The notes under the pieces: generated by a model
The model's input: only the letters and a program-made list of their open reading frames with translations
Database searches by the model: none
Told to the model about the DNA's origin: nothing
Assembly (NCBI GenBank): GCA_009741485.1
Contig: CM019216.1
Span: 23,659,119 to 23,723,118, forward strand
DNA length: 64,000 nt
Direction: 5' to 3'
Source of the DNA: Malurus cyaneus samueli
Lineage: Eukaryota; Chordata; Aves; Passeriformes; Maluridae
Shown: piece by piece, positions 40,531 to 52,148 of the stretch
Numbering within the stretch: position 1 is the stretch's first letter
How the letters are laid out: each line of letters begins with the position of its first letter
Made by a program: the position numbers and the translations under genes

Positions 40531-40780
40531 GTAATTCACTAAGAAAATCATTGATAGTGCTGTGTGATTTCGAATTGTCTCAACCTGCACTTGCACAAGC
40601 ACGAATAACAGACTAAGCTGTTTGGAGGGCTGCAAGATTGCATCCCCTGATAAAGCTGCAAGGTCTCTAAATTACAACCTCAGGATCATGAGAAAACAGG
40701 AGGAAGTAAACCCTTCTGCATGATGGGTAGCATTTTAGATTGCAATTTATGTGCAGTACATTAATTCAGTTAAAAGGTGC
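40531..40780. promoter_or_regulatory. Candidate conserved non-coding element
   Basis: No repeat or chance-type open frame dominates here. The sequence is complex, with homeobox-type cores (attaattc near 40760) and motif-like words (tgcatgatgggtag). It looks like a vertebrate conserved non-coding element, but that is only an impression until aligned to other birds. Confidence 0.15.
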
Positions 40781-41860
40781 TGAAACACAGAGACTGCTTT
40801 TGCAGTTGTTTATATATATATATAGAACAGAAGCATTTCTGCATTATTTTTTACAGACATAACTGTTGAAATGTTGTACTAGCATTATTGTCTTTGAAAA
40901 CTGTGTTTTTAAATTATGCTTTACCAAGAAAAAAAGAAACATGCAGCCTTTGCAATTTACAGGGGCCTGGTTATAGGAACCCTTCTGTTCAGCAGAGAAA
41001 TATGTAACATACTTGTCCTTAGAAATGTGTCTTTTCTCTTGACATTTGATTTCTCTCCTATTTTACTGTTCTTTCCAACTGCCTTGTGTGAGGAACATTG
41101 AGGATACTGGCTCCTGAGAAACAATTTTGTAGCAAATATGATTCTGTGCACTGCATATGGAGCTGGTTTGTATGCAGGGGAGGTAGAAGCACTGGTTCCT
41201 TACAGTCACATAGAGACATTATGTATAAAAGATTTTCACATTCATTTTTATTTATTTTTTTCCCCTCAAAATTAGCCTTCTGCATTTTTCTTACACCTAT
41301 TTCCAATGTACATCCCAGATCAGACTGATGATTAAAATTTCGTTCTCACCATGAGCCTAACAGTGCCTCTGATTTTCAGTGATTATAATTTCATTTCTCT
41401 CAGTAATCATTTTTTAGTTATTCAGCCTATTTTTAACAACTACAGATGGAAATAAAATGAATCTGAAGAAGAGACATTCATTAGCAAGTAAGTATTCAGA
41501 GATTGGAAAAGTCTGTCTGATTCACAAAGCAGAAATGGCATTTAGTATCCAAGTCCCCTCCTAGACAAAATTAGCAAAGGCTGCAGTGAAGTTAAAGCCT
41601 GCTGGCTGCAAAATTGGAAATTGGTTTCCTGGGGCTCTCTGTAAACTCTTCATTACTTTATTCAATCATGGTTCATTAGTAAGTTAACAGACAGAAGAAC
41701 CAGCACACGTTGGGATATGTTTAGAGCCAGGACTTCCATCTCCTTGAACATCACTTAAAACTTGAATGTCACAGCAAATTAGATACTGTGTCAAACTGCA
41801 TCTTCTTCTCGGCTGCAGTACAGACAGTGCACAGATCATGGCCACTTAACCTCTGGAAAT
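40781..41860. other. Non-coding DNA
   Basis: Contains a short (TA)n run (40811-40824) and no recognised gene. Overlapping frames on both strands between 40916 and 41328 are short and unconvincing. Confidence 0.5.
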
Positions 41861-42520
41861 TGTCAGGTGCTTTTTATCACGCGTTTCAAGGAATACCACG
41901 TGTGTTTTAATTCAAAATGACTCTGATGGAAGAAACAAAATACCTCAAAAGGTGCCCAAAATAGAAAAGTTTAAAGAATATTATCAATTTCATGTAGAAT
42001 AGGTTTAATGTCTCTTATTCACCAAAACCTAATTTGCTAAAAAAAATATTCATAGGTGACATTATTGCAGTTAAATGGAAAGCTAAAAATAATTATTAGG
42101 TTTCCGGGAAATGTTCACAATTTAGTTACAATATAATTTTGAATTGCAGCTGAGTGCCAATTATCTAGAATCCCACCTAAATGCCTGAGTCTCCATTTTC
42201 TATTAACACCATTACATTTCTCTATGACATTGCTTGATTTTTTCAGGAAAACATTTACTCTAAATAGTTCAAGTCAGTGAAATGAACTGTATAGAAATTT
42301 TAAAAGAATTTAAATGTTTCTGTGCAGCTGCTATTTGTATAATCTTTCAATGCTGTAATTTTCATGAGATATCATTAATTTTGAAAAGAAAATGCAGGCA
42401 GGGCTTTAATTGAAGCAAACTTCTTTAAATTACCTGTGGTGTTTAGAGTCCCTTGGCTTCTCTGGGCTTACTCAGTGGGATTACGCTATTTATTGTTTAA
42501 AAGTTCTTTGTGTGTTCCGT
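41861..42520. promoter_or_regulatory. Candidate conserved non-coding element block
   Basis: A CACGTG E-box (41897-41902) next to a cacgcgt word is followed by several hundred bases dense in TAATTA/AATTA/ATTATT homeobox-type cores, without simple repeats or open frames. Such texture is typical of developmental enhancers, but it also arises in AT-rich DNA, so confidence is low. Confidence 0.18.
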
Positions 42521-43020
42521 GGCAAATAGTTGGGTTTTCAGCTGGTTCTTTCTCTCTACTGCTAAACAAGGTACTTTTGGGAGCCCGAGGATCAGACTAG
42601 AACTACACGAAGTAATATGAATACATGAGTTCCATGCCACACGCCAAAACCACGACTTTTCAGCCATTTGTGTCCCATCCAGGACACATCACAGCTCCTT
42701 TCCAGCCAGGGACTTGGATCCCCTTTGTGTGGGAATCAGAGACATAATTCATGGGTACGTGGATGTCTCTCTGGGGGTGCACAAAAGGATGAAGGTGACA
42801 AAACTTGAAGTTTGAAAGCCAATTTCTTCAGCTGGTCCTTGGCTTGCTTTTGCCTTGTCTTGGCAAATGCTGTCATTATCACAAGAAGTGAACATGCTGA
42901 GCTTCCATTGCCACTAGTATGCCACTTACAGCTGATCTTATGTATTATCACAAATTCAGTAAAATATGGCAAACTGTAATTCAGAAAATATGTTTCATAC
43001 ATGGTGCCTAAGGGGAGAAT
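42521..43020. other. Non-coding DNA with CpG-containing patch
   Basis: Several CpG dinucleotides (gcccgagg, acacgaag, cacgcc, ccacgac) lie between 42580 and 42660, unusual in this window. An 88-codon minus-strand frame (42736-43002) is unrecognised. Confidence 0.35.
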
Positions 43021-43260
43021 AAAATATTTTCATGCCATCATCTGTATGATTTTCCCATAATGAATTTGTCAGTGTACACATATGCTCTTATCTTTATGGG
43101 GTTCGGACATCTGTTTGATGGATTATAACCTAATTTTCTCTAGAGACAACTGACCTGCTGAGGGTTGGCCTTTTGTTATAAATGTTAACAAATAAATTAA
43201 TCCCTCTCTAATTGCCAGGACTTCAGTTGTTCACAAGTCTGTCACACAGTAATACATAAC
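43021..43260. promoter_or_regulatory. Candidate conserved non-coding element
   Basis: Complex sequence with SOX-like (ccttttgttat), homeobox-like (aaattaatcc, ctaattgcc) and GATA-like (cttatcttt) words, no simple repeats and no coding frame. The interpretation is inference from texture only. Confidence 0.15.
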
Positions 43261-46200
43261 ATATAGAACCTAGAAAAATTTCATGGAGTAAAGCTTGTTG
43301 CGAAGACAGATTATCACAGCACAAGTTAGAATGAAATGGCTGGTGACTCAGCTGAAAACTTGAAAATCCAAGGTCTGGCAACTATTACCACTGTTTCATG
43401 AATACACACTTGAGATAACATTCAGAATCAGATAACCCATACAAAGTCAGCATAAGGGACAAATGAGTGAGATTCAGAGCAGATAGTGTGTCAGACAATC
43501 ATGCTGTGGGGAAGACAACGCTGCTGAGAAGTCCCTGGCTGAAAAGCAGCCACCAGTGAAGATGCCAGATTCACAGAAACAAATGGAAAACATAAGAAAA
43601 GGGATAAAATAAATTTCCTTTTGTAGCTCAGGTATTTGGGCTGAATTAAAGTCTCTCTTTTATAGCTAAACTATGCATAATGTACCTGTAAACTTATTCT
43701 TAGGTAAGATCACTAAAGAATTTTCTGTATAGGTCTTGCTTAATAGTTTTGGTTAATACAATTTTACCTAATGAAATTATCTAGCAGTTCTTTGGAAAGT
43801 ATTTGATGTGAGTATTATGAATGTACAGACATCAATAAGATTTAAAATAAGTAGTTCTGAAAATCACAGGGTTGTCTTTTTCTTTCCCCTAGAAATGTGA
43901 TTTTTCTGTCCCTCGCACTGATTTTTTTGGTCCAGCTGTGCATTTTTAATTATGGATTAACTTGATTAGAATGAAAACTCAGATGCCAAGAAATCTGCAT
44001 TAAAAGTTCATTCTGTATTGGATTAGGTATAAAATACTGGTTTATCCTGAGGTTGTGTGTGAGAACTTATTGCTTGTCAATAACTGTAAGAAAAATTAAT
44101 ACATAGTTAAACATTTGGATAGGGATCCAAGATCTGCATCATTCTCTGGAGTATGAGTAACTACAGCCTCAGAAGATTACAGGCACCCTCATTAAAAGCT
44201 GAGGAAATTATTTTGATTGGCAATGTGACATTCCTGTTTTCAGAATCCCATGACCCCCTTCAAGGACTAAGGCTGATCTGTATTATCAAATTGTTTGGCT
44301 GAATAGGAGCAGAGCACAGGCTGAATCCATCAGTACCAGGGCTCCCCCATTAGCTCTATCCTGAGGCTTTTATTTTTGGGTTAATTCAGTCTAGTCACCT
44401 CAATTGGATGTCCCTACCATGGATGTGGTTTAAAATAGCCAAAAGGATGAACACTGTTTTGGACCATGATGTTTTCCACTCCCAGGAGGTGATGAAACAC
44501 ATTTGTTAAGTACCTAAAGTAGAGGCTTCCAATACAAACCTTGGCTGTGAGCACCACGCCTGCTCTGGGAGGTGAACCATTCAATGTAGAAAGTGTGGAT
44601 GGTGAGTGATAAGGGCATGTTTCAATTCAAACCCTACAATTACTCTAAATCAAATGCTAAAGGATCAGCAGCCTGAGCGGTACAGTAATCTCTGATAGGC
44701 ATGGAAGACACTCTGCTTTCTCTATCTGTTTCAATGTTTTGCAAACTGCCTATCATGAATATCAGAACTTTTCCTGATAATCCACAGAGTTTTCTACCTC
44801 AGCACCTCCCAGGATTAAAAATATTGGGATTCCCATGGTTCCTGCTTTTGAAAAACAGTTTATTTCACTTCCAGCATGCCAATAATTTGTGTAACACTGA
44901 GCAGAAATTGCAGTACACTTAAATTTGCAATCTTTTGCCTCAGTATTAAGGTGAAACCAAACTTGCAAAATTTGTTAGCAATCCAGTAGGCCTTAAAATA
45001 ATATCCCTGATGCTCTGGCCTGAGGTCTTCTAGGCCAAGGTTCTCTGCTAATTCTAGCACAGATGAATCTGTATTATTAAAAACACTGATGCAGAGGAGA
45101 TATTCAGCTGATCAGTGATTACAATCACTGCACTATGGGTACAGAGTGCAATTTATTCCTGTGGGAAGTACTTCTGCAATAAAGCATAAAAATATTCAAG
45201 TTTGCTCGAGTAGGTGGTCTCATTGCACAGAGAGCAGTGGTTCTGTAGATTGCTCACATTTCACACATCAGAACTACAACCTGGGCTTGATAGTTGTTGA
45301 ATTGTTTGCTGAGCCTGAAAGGACCTATTTACATAATGAAGTCTTACACTTTCAGCCCAGATTTTAGAATTCAGTACCCGCCTATGTTCGACACAGTCAA
45401 TAATTTCTGATGTTTTTATTTCACAATTCACCACCTTATGTCTTGAACAAATGAACAATTAAAGTCCTAATGGGAAATTCCATTTCCATCCCTGTAGCAA
45501 TCAGTTTCTTTGCAGTTTCTCACCTCTACAAATTAAGATACTGAACATGAAAACAGGTGGCATAATAAATATTTTTTTATTAGGAAAATTTGTATGGGGG
45601 AAAATAGAGTAAATTTGTAGCTAAACTTGTTGTGTGGAGTGTGAAAGGCAGAGCAGCCCAATACAAGATGAATACCTCTATAATGCTGCTCATAAAATAA
45701 TATTCTGAGCTATGTAATTTTCTTTTCTTTTGGAGACTCACTTACAAGGACACCAAAAATACACTATATTAAAAAACAAAAAAGGGAAAAACTTTCCTTT
45801 ACCATGTTATATTTAAGAGAAATCATGTTAACCTGCAAACCCTAGATCGTTTATTATAATTACAGTTTTCCTTCTGAGAATTGCCTGATATTTGCATCCA
45901 CAGTATTATTTGTAACCATAATTATCACCAGGGCCTCGTATTGGAAAGCTATTATGTGTTCATTAGATAACTCATTTTCAGCAAGTTCACTTCATAGCAG
46001 GACACTGATAGAGACTATAGCAGTCATCTTTGCCAAAAATTTCCAGAATAGCATGGTAACCTAGAGATATATCTGTAACCCCTTTCCCTTTCTTAAGCCA
46101 CTATATGGGAGCTCATGATAACTTTCTTTGTCAACTTCATTACCTCTTATGTGACAACGGTTGCTCTTTTATATGCAAAATTTTTGTATAGATTAGCTCA

Positions 46201-46993
46201 AAGATCCAGACTCAAATGAGAAATGGTATCTCACTTGAATATGAGGACACATCATCACTGTGCCTACCTACATGCTATCATACAGAGAAAGAAAATATTT
46301 TCAGGATAATATTGTGTTCATAATGTTGTTGTCTCTCCATTAGAAGAAAGGAAAAATAATTCATTTCCATATATTCCCTAACTATTTCACAGTTGCTTCT
46401 CTTGTGTTGCTTCTCTTTGAATGGACAGAGAGTGCTGGCAGTCTGATGGACATGCTGGCCACTGCTGACAGGAGACAATTCTTCTCTCATCTTCCACTTG
46501 GTCAGAGGCTCCCATTTTGCTCCTGGCAGCAAATCATATCTCAAGAGTGAGGTGTTTCAGAAAACTTGTCATCTTTTTGTTGAATTAGTTAAGTTCAGAC
46601 TCAGATTATTTTTGTTGCTGGGCCAAGAGATCAAGGATCGTGGCTGCAGGTAGAGAGGGAGAGGGGCAAGAAAGACCATTTCTGTAGTGGGAATCCTTAA
46701 AGAATGACCTTGCTTGGTGAAAGAGGAGCAAATTGTTCTCAAAATTTAAAATCTGTTTAGTTTAAATCTCTGATTTGAAATCTCTGTGTCTTGGAAAACA
46801 GAAACTGGGGCAGTATATTAATCAGGAATGTGACCCTGGCCTGGAGTAATTCACAGCACAGACAATTGTCTTTATATGTGAGTTTTCATAATAATCTGTA
46901 TTTTATTAACATTTGGTTACTTGTCATATGCAAGACATTTGCCTGTAGTCTATCTTATAACAGTGATGAAAGAAAATATTAGTAACAATATTT
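43261..46993. other. Non-coding DNA, no recognisable gene
   Basis: Unique AT-rich DNA. Short frames on both strands (44701-45060, 45146-45458, 46278-46544) are unrecognised and mutually overlapping. Confidence 0.5.
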
Positions 46994-47034
46994 ATTGCAA
47001 TATTAATTGCAATATTAATTGCAATATTAGTTGC
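46994..47034. repeat. 12-bp minisatellite, about 3.4 copies
   Basis: The unit attgcaatatta is repeated three times (46994-47029) plus a partial copy gttgc. The unit contains ttgcaa, an inverted repeat resembling a C/EBP half-site pair, but the array is most simply a replication-slippage product. Confidence 0.9.
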
Positions 47035-50000
47035 TTTTCATAGTTGAAGTAGTCTTTCAGTGCCATTTGCTTTGGTTGAAACATCAAAGAATAATAGAAG
47101 ATATGAGAGTTACCATATTAAAGTCATCTCTAAGCCCTCCAAAATCACTCTCACATCTTAAGTAAGACAATATGATTTCAAACACATGGTAAACAATTTG
47201 GCCTTTGAGACTAAGTTAAAAATCAATTTGCTGGAAAGATTCCATCTTAGCAAGCAGATATTTTCTGTTCAATATTTTCAGAGATGACATTTCATCTGCT
47301 GTTTTCTTATGAGTGTGAATGAATACCAAGACTTGAGAGACAAGTTTTGAAGGGAAGCTTTTTTTTGCTCATATTAAAGGAATTTCACTATTGGATAAAA
47401 GGAAACCTGGCATAAATACAGAGAAAAAAAAATGAAGGGAAAAAACCCTGTGCTTGAAAAAGAAACTTCTGTAGGTGAAGAAGTGCACAGCCAATCTTTG
47501 AAATGTATGATGCAATTGGAAGCGTTATGCAATGTTAAGTCATGAAGTTTAAATGCATAGATACTACAGTAAAACTTGCTTGTGTATTGCTGCTCTATGA
47601 TGTTCTGTTTCCTAAGAGCATCTGAAAGTCAAATTCACTCTAAAGAGATCTTAAACCATCATCTCTGCTTATATAATTTTCTACTGAAGCTTTCTGCAAT
47701 GCAGACTGCTTCTCAGAATCTTGCTAAATAAATGCAGGGATTAGTTGACAGTATACTTTATTCACTAATATTTGAGGGGTAGGAATTAAACCTGGTCCCT
47801 CTTGACACATGTCCTGTATCACTACACATTACATTTTTATTTGTTGCATACTAGTGTTATGTGAAATACTCATTAGGAAATATGAAATTGCTGGGAAATG
47901 AGCAGATTTCAGTTATCAAGATAAACCTGTTCCCAAAAGTGAAAGATCTGGCAGAATTAATTTATGCATGTTTTTTTTTCCATGTAATCAGGCAAAACAT
48001 GACCTGTTAATAGGACTCAAACAGATTTGATCACAAACCTCAAAGAAAAAAACAAACCAAAAGCTATTCCCTACAAAATGCAGTAAAAATTCCTCATTTT
48101 CACTTCATTCTTGTACCTTTTCATTTTCTGAATGTGTGTAGAGTTTTTATATAGTAAAAGTGTGGATATACTGTCAGATAATTCAGTAATTTAATTTTAA
48201 ATTTCCAAACAAAGGCAAAAAGATATTGTCCCTTATGTGAAAACACATAAATGGATTTGTGTGAACAAATTCTTAAAAATTTCAGGTAGGATCAAGACTT
48301 AAATATAATCTTTTTAAAGCTTATGACTATGGCTTATGAAAATACAAATAACTATATTTATGAAAATAAGGCATGTAAATACACATGCTCACAGTCAGAA
48401 ATTAACATTCTAGGAAAATTTGCTGGCTTCATTGCATTTGTGGCTGCTCTGCCCTATGTTGTAAGTGCAACGATACTCTGAGGCAAGTAGTGTGTGGTCA
48501 TAACCAAAACTATATAATAAAAATATCAAGGATTTAGGAAACAAGTTTTTCATGAAATAAATGTCTGCAGTAGGAATCTGGGAAGGACTTAAGGGCTACA
48601 GTAAATATATCTGCCTGACAGTGGGCAGCTCTGCTTCAACGTGCTTTGCATGAGAACAGCAGACAAAAACTGATAATGTCCAACTTGTACCAGTCCTGAG
48701 AGCTTTTTTCCATACAATGGCTGGTGCTAATCCAATGTTCTTTGGAGTTACATCACAGACGGACACTGGCAGGCTCTGAAAGGATAAACTGAGTAGTTAT
48801 GGAACTATGGGAATCACCAGGTTACTGATTTTAATCAAGAACTCTGGGAAGATACTCCTCTATAAGAATTTGAAAGTGTCTGTGGAAGAAGGGAGACATG
48901 CAAATTTTCTGTCTGCTTACCCAAGGACAGAACACTTTTGCTAAAGTTGTTAATAGGGTACTATTTTTATGAAATATTTGCCATTTCTTCTATTATTTTC
49001 AATTTGCTTCTACTGAAAGAACTAGCAAAGTTGAGAGTTTACAGTTCATAAAATTGCACCAGACACATTTTTATTCCAAGGTTGAGAGTGGTAAAAGGTG
49101 GCATAACCTTCCCTGGAGCTTTTCTCTTTTTACAGAAAGGACAAAAGGTAAAGACAAATACCATGACATTGTGCTTTTAGAGCTATATAGGTCACTTTCA
49201 AAGTTCTGAGATGCACAAAGCAACAGAAATAATATACATTGCTGATCTCTAGTTTCTATAGCAATACTATTCCTTAAAATGTCTTCTTGTCATTAAAATA
49301 AAATTGTCAATGGTTTTGTTGAACAGGATATAGAAAATCTTACTGTTCTTCCACACAGGAATTCTCAGTAATGTATTTTTACATTCTATAGGGTATGTTT
49401 TGCTGGTGAATCAAAAGATAGAGAGACTTTGTTTAGAATATTTTTGAAATTACACTTAAGACATATTAGAGATTAACAAGTGTGTTGTATGAATTTATTT
49501 GAAGTCACATAAACCATTTGCTAAAATTTGTTTTGAACATGAAACTGCATTTTGTATCTTGAAACACAGAAGATGATTAGAAGAACGAACCTGATTGTCC
49601 ATTTATTTTCTATACAGATTGTTCTCAAAATGCAAAATAATTCACTCCTTGTTAATGCCATTTTTGTCCATACTTTTAAAGTAAAAGGTGCATTTGAATA
49701 TACAGGGAATACACATCATCTTTTTCACATAATAGAGAAGACTGGTTGTAGAGATGGTCTTTACCTTGATTTATCTCCTGTTGATTAGTGTGCCTAGATG
49801 TAAACATGAGCATTACAGTAGATGGAAGTCTGTTAAATAGCATGTATATCCTGAGGTAATTGGAAAAAAGCAGCTCTTTAGCAGAAGTGACAAATGCGTT
49901 CATAAAAGAATAATCACGGAATAAATCCAGAACAATTTCACAGGTATGGCTGGAAACATTCTGTCTCAGTGGTTAGAAGTCAGAGTCACTTGCTAAAAAT

Positions 50001-51944
50001 CTTTATGCTGGATAGTTTTGTATGAGCACTTTTTCCTTGGTGCTGGACATGTAGAAGCTCTTAATTTACAGCCGTTGCATCAAAACTCATTGAAGTCAGC
50101 CAAGAGCTTAACCATTAAATTCAATGGAGCTTGGAAATAGTTCTGTGTTAATGTCTCTACTTTTGGTCTGTTGATGTTCTTATTAATTCTAAGCAGAGAA
50201 GTTACATTTTCTATTGAATGAAGTCATGTCTGTTCTTTTCTCTGGGACAGTGGTAATTGGGAGTCTTGTCCATCTCACCCTGGGGATACTGCTCTGTCAT
50301 ATTCCCTTTTTTGTGACCTTCAGAAGTGTTAACAAGATATACTTTGGGACTGAGGTACAGAGTGAGTGGAAATTCAAAGGGTATTTGGGTAGACTTATAT
50401 GAAAAGAGTACTGGTGATGGGAGAATAAGGAAAGAACTAGCTAGCACTGATGCCCAAGACATTTTTAAGTACATAATGAGGAAGAGAAACTATTGACTCT
50501 GAGAAGAAAAGCTGAAACTCTTGGAGGTGAGAAAGCATGTAGAAAACTTGCCTGTGAACCCTGGTCATTCCAGTGTGGTGGTAGTGGATTCTTTAAATAG
50601 AGAGATTGAAGGCAGTTCTTTCTTTTAAAGAAAAGTCATTTCTAGCACTAACAAGTTTCACAGCTCTCCCTGAAGTAGACTTCAAAGTAAAAATAAATTG
50701 TCACTGGTGTCAGTGATAAACTCAATTAGAGTAGTAGCTTTTCTTTCTTGTGAGAACGCTCTTTACAAAATAGTGCTTTTAACTGTAGCAGAGTTACAAG
50801 CAGCAGCCTTCTGTCAATTACTGAGTCACAGCATCTGGGTTAAAATGAACCAGTTTTGAAATTTGGATCACTGTTCTGATATATGTCAGTAGCAAAGAAA
50901 TGGAAAAGAGAAAGAGTTTCAAAGATGATCTCTGAAATGTACCATGTATTCAACGAAATCCTTTTACTGTGTCTCACCCATCAAGTAACAAGAGACACTA
51001 TAAACAAGAAGTGAGAAGCAAAGAGTGCTGACTCAATTACTATTCTAGAAAATAATAAAGAAGATTAGAAATGCCTCCTTTAGAGTATACAATACCTCTC
51101 ATCATGGTCATCCATCAGTTGTTCTTTATGCCAATCATAATCTGAGCTACATCTGCCCTGATTCCTTGCTATCTTTAGTCAGATAAATATTATTTTTACT
51201 GAGATCTAAACTTAAAATACAAACAAAAGGAAAAAAAAAGGTGGAGCATCCTTTTTCTTTTTATTTTTCTTTTTTTTTTTAAATGCAGTTCTGTGCCCTG
51301 AAGTCAAAAAAGTGGCAAAGTACCAATTAGTTACTGCTTCTGGTACTGTTAGCTACCGGGAGCAGTAGATGGATAGAACCACCTGCTGCTCAGGATTCAG
51401 CAGCTAGTGGAAATAGCTGCTTTTGCTCTTCTCATTAGTACCTGAAAGAGAACGGCTTGACAACCAGAGAAAAATAAATTGGAGTAAAAGCCATTTTAAA
51501 TTACATTTTCTCCACAGCTATAGTAGTACAAGATAGTGAATGCTCTCTAACTAGACAGATGGTGAGAATAAATTCTCCAGTTCATTTCTGAATGGAGTTA
51601 GGAAGACAGCGGAATCCTGAACAATGCACAAGAAAAGAAGTTACACTGGATGGTGTTCACAGGCGGATGGAGCGTTGCTGCCAGTGAAATAAGGAATGGC
51701 ACTTTATCAGGAAAAGGCAACAATTAAACTGTTCCTCCACTCCACCTGATCAGTCTCAGAAAAAAAACAACTTCCCTCTTTTGCCAGGGAAAGCTCTAAA
51801 GCATTTGAATTCTCAAATCCTTTCTTCAGTGCTGGTGAGCAAATGAGCATCAGTGTGCATGGTCAAGCTATTCTGAAGCCAGAGCTGGAGGGCTGACACA
51901 CCCAGGAAACAGCACAGAAGAAGGGATGAATTAAGAGAAATTAC
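47035..51944. other. Non-coding DNA, no recognisable gene
   Basis: Long unique AT-rich stretch. The frame 49552-49788 (+) and a minus-strand frame over 50211-50474 are unrecognised. No repeat family seen. Confidence 0.5.
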
Positions 51945-52148
51945 TTGAACATAAGTTTTCCATATTTCATCCTGTGGATCACTGGGATATTCATCTATTT
52001 GGTATATTTTCTTGTTATTTAAACTGTAAAATACAATGCAAAGTCTTTTCTCTGCAGTTTCATAGGGATGTTTCACTCTCAGTAAGAGTGGTTCAAGACA
52101 TTCCATTAGTGAGTCAGGATCCTTATTTTTCAGGTCAGTATCATCCAC
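51945..52148 (-). other. Possible coding exon (unidentified)
   Basis: A minus-strand open frame (51813-52148) begins with an unusually protein-like stretch: acidic and basic residues mixed with aromatics, for example KRLCIVFYSLNNKKIYQIDE and PSDPQDEIWKTYVQ. It then turns Leu/Ser/Cys-rich exactly past a donor-like site (caa|gtaatt, GT at 51943-51944). That change of character at a splice-donor motif is the main argument. Against it, the only acceptor downstream of the in-frame stop (aaaaataag near 52122) lacks a pyrimidine tract. An ATG within the frame could instead make this a first exon. I recognise no family. Confidence 0.2.
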
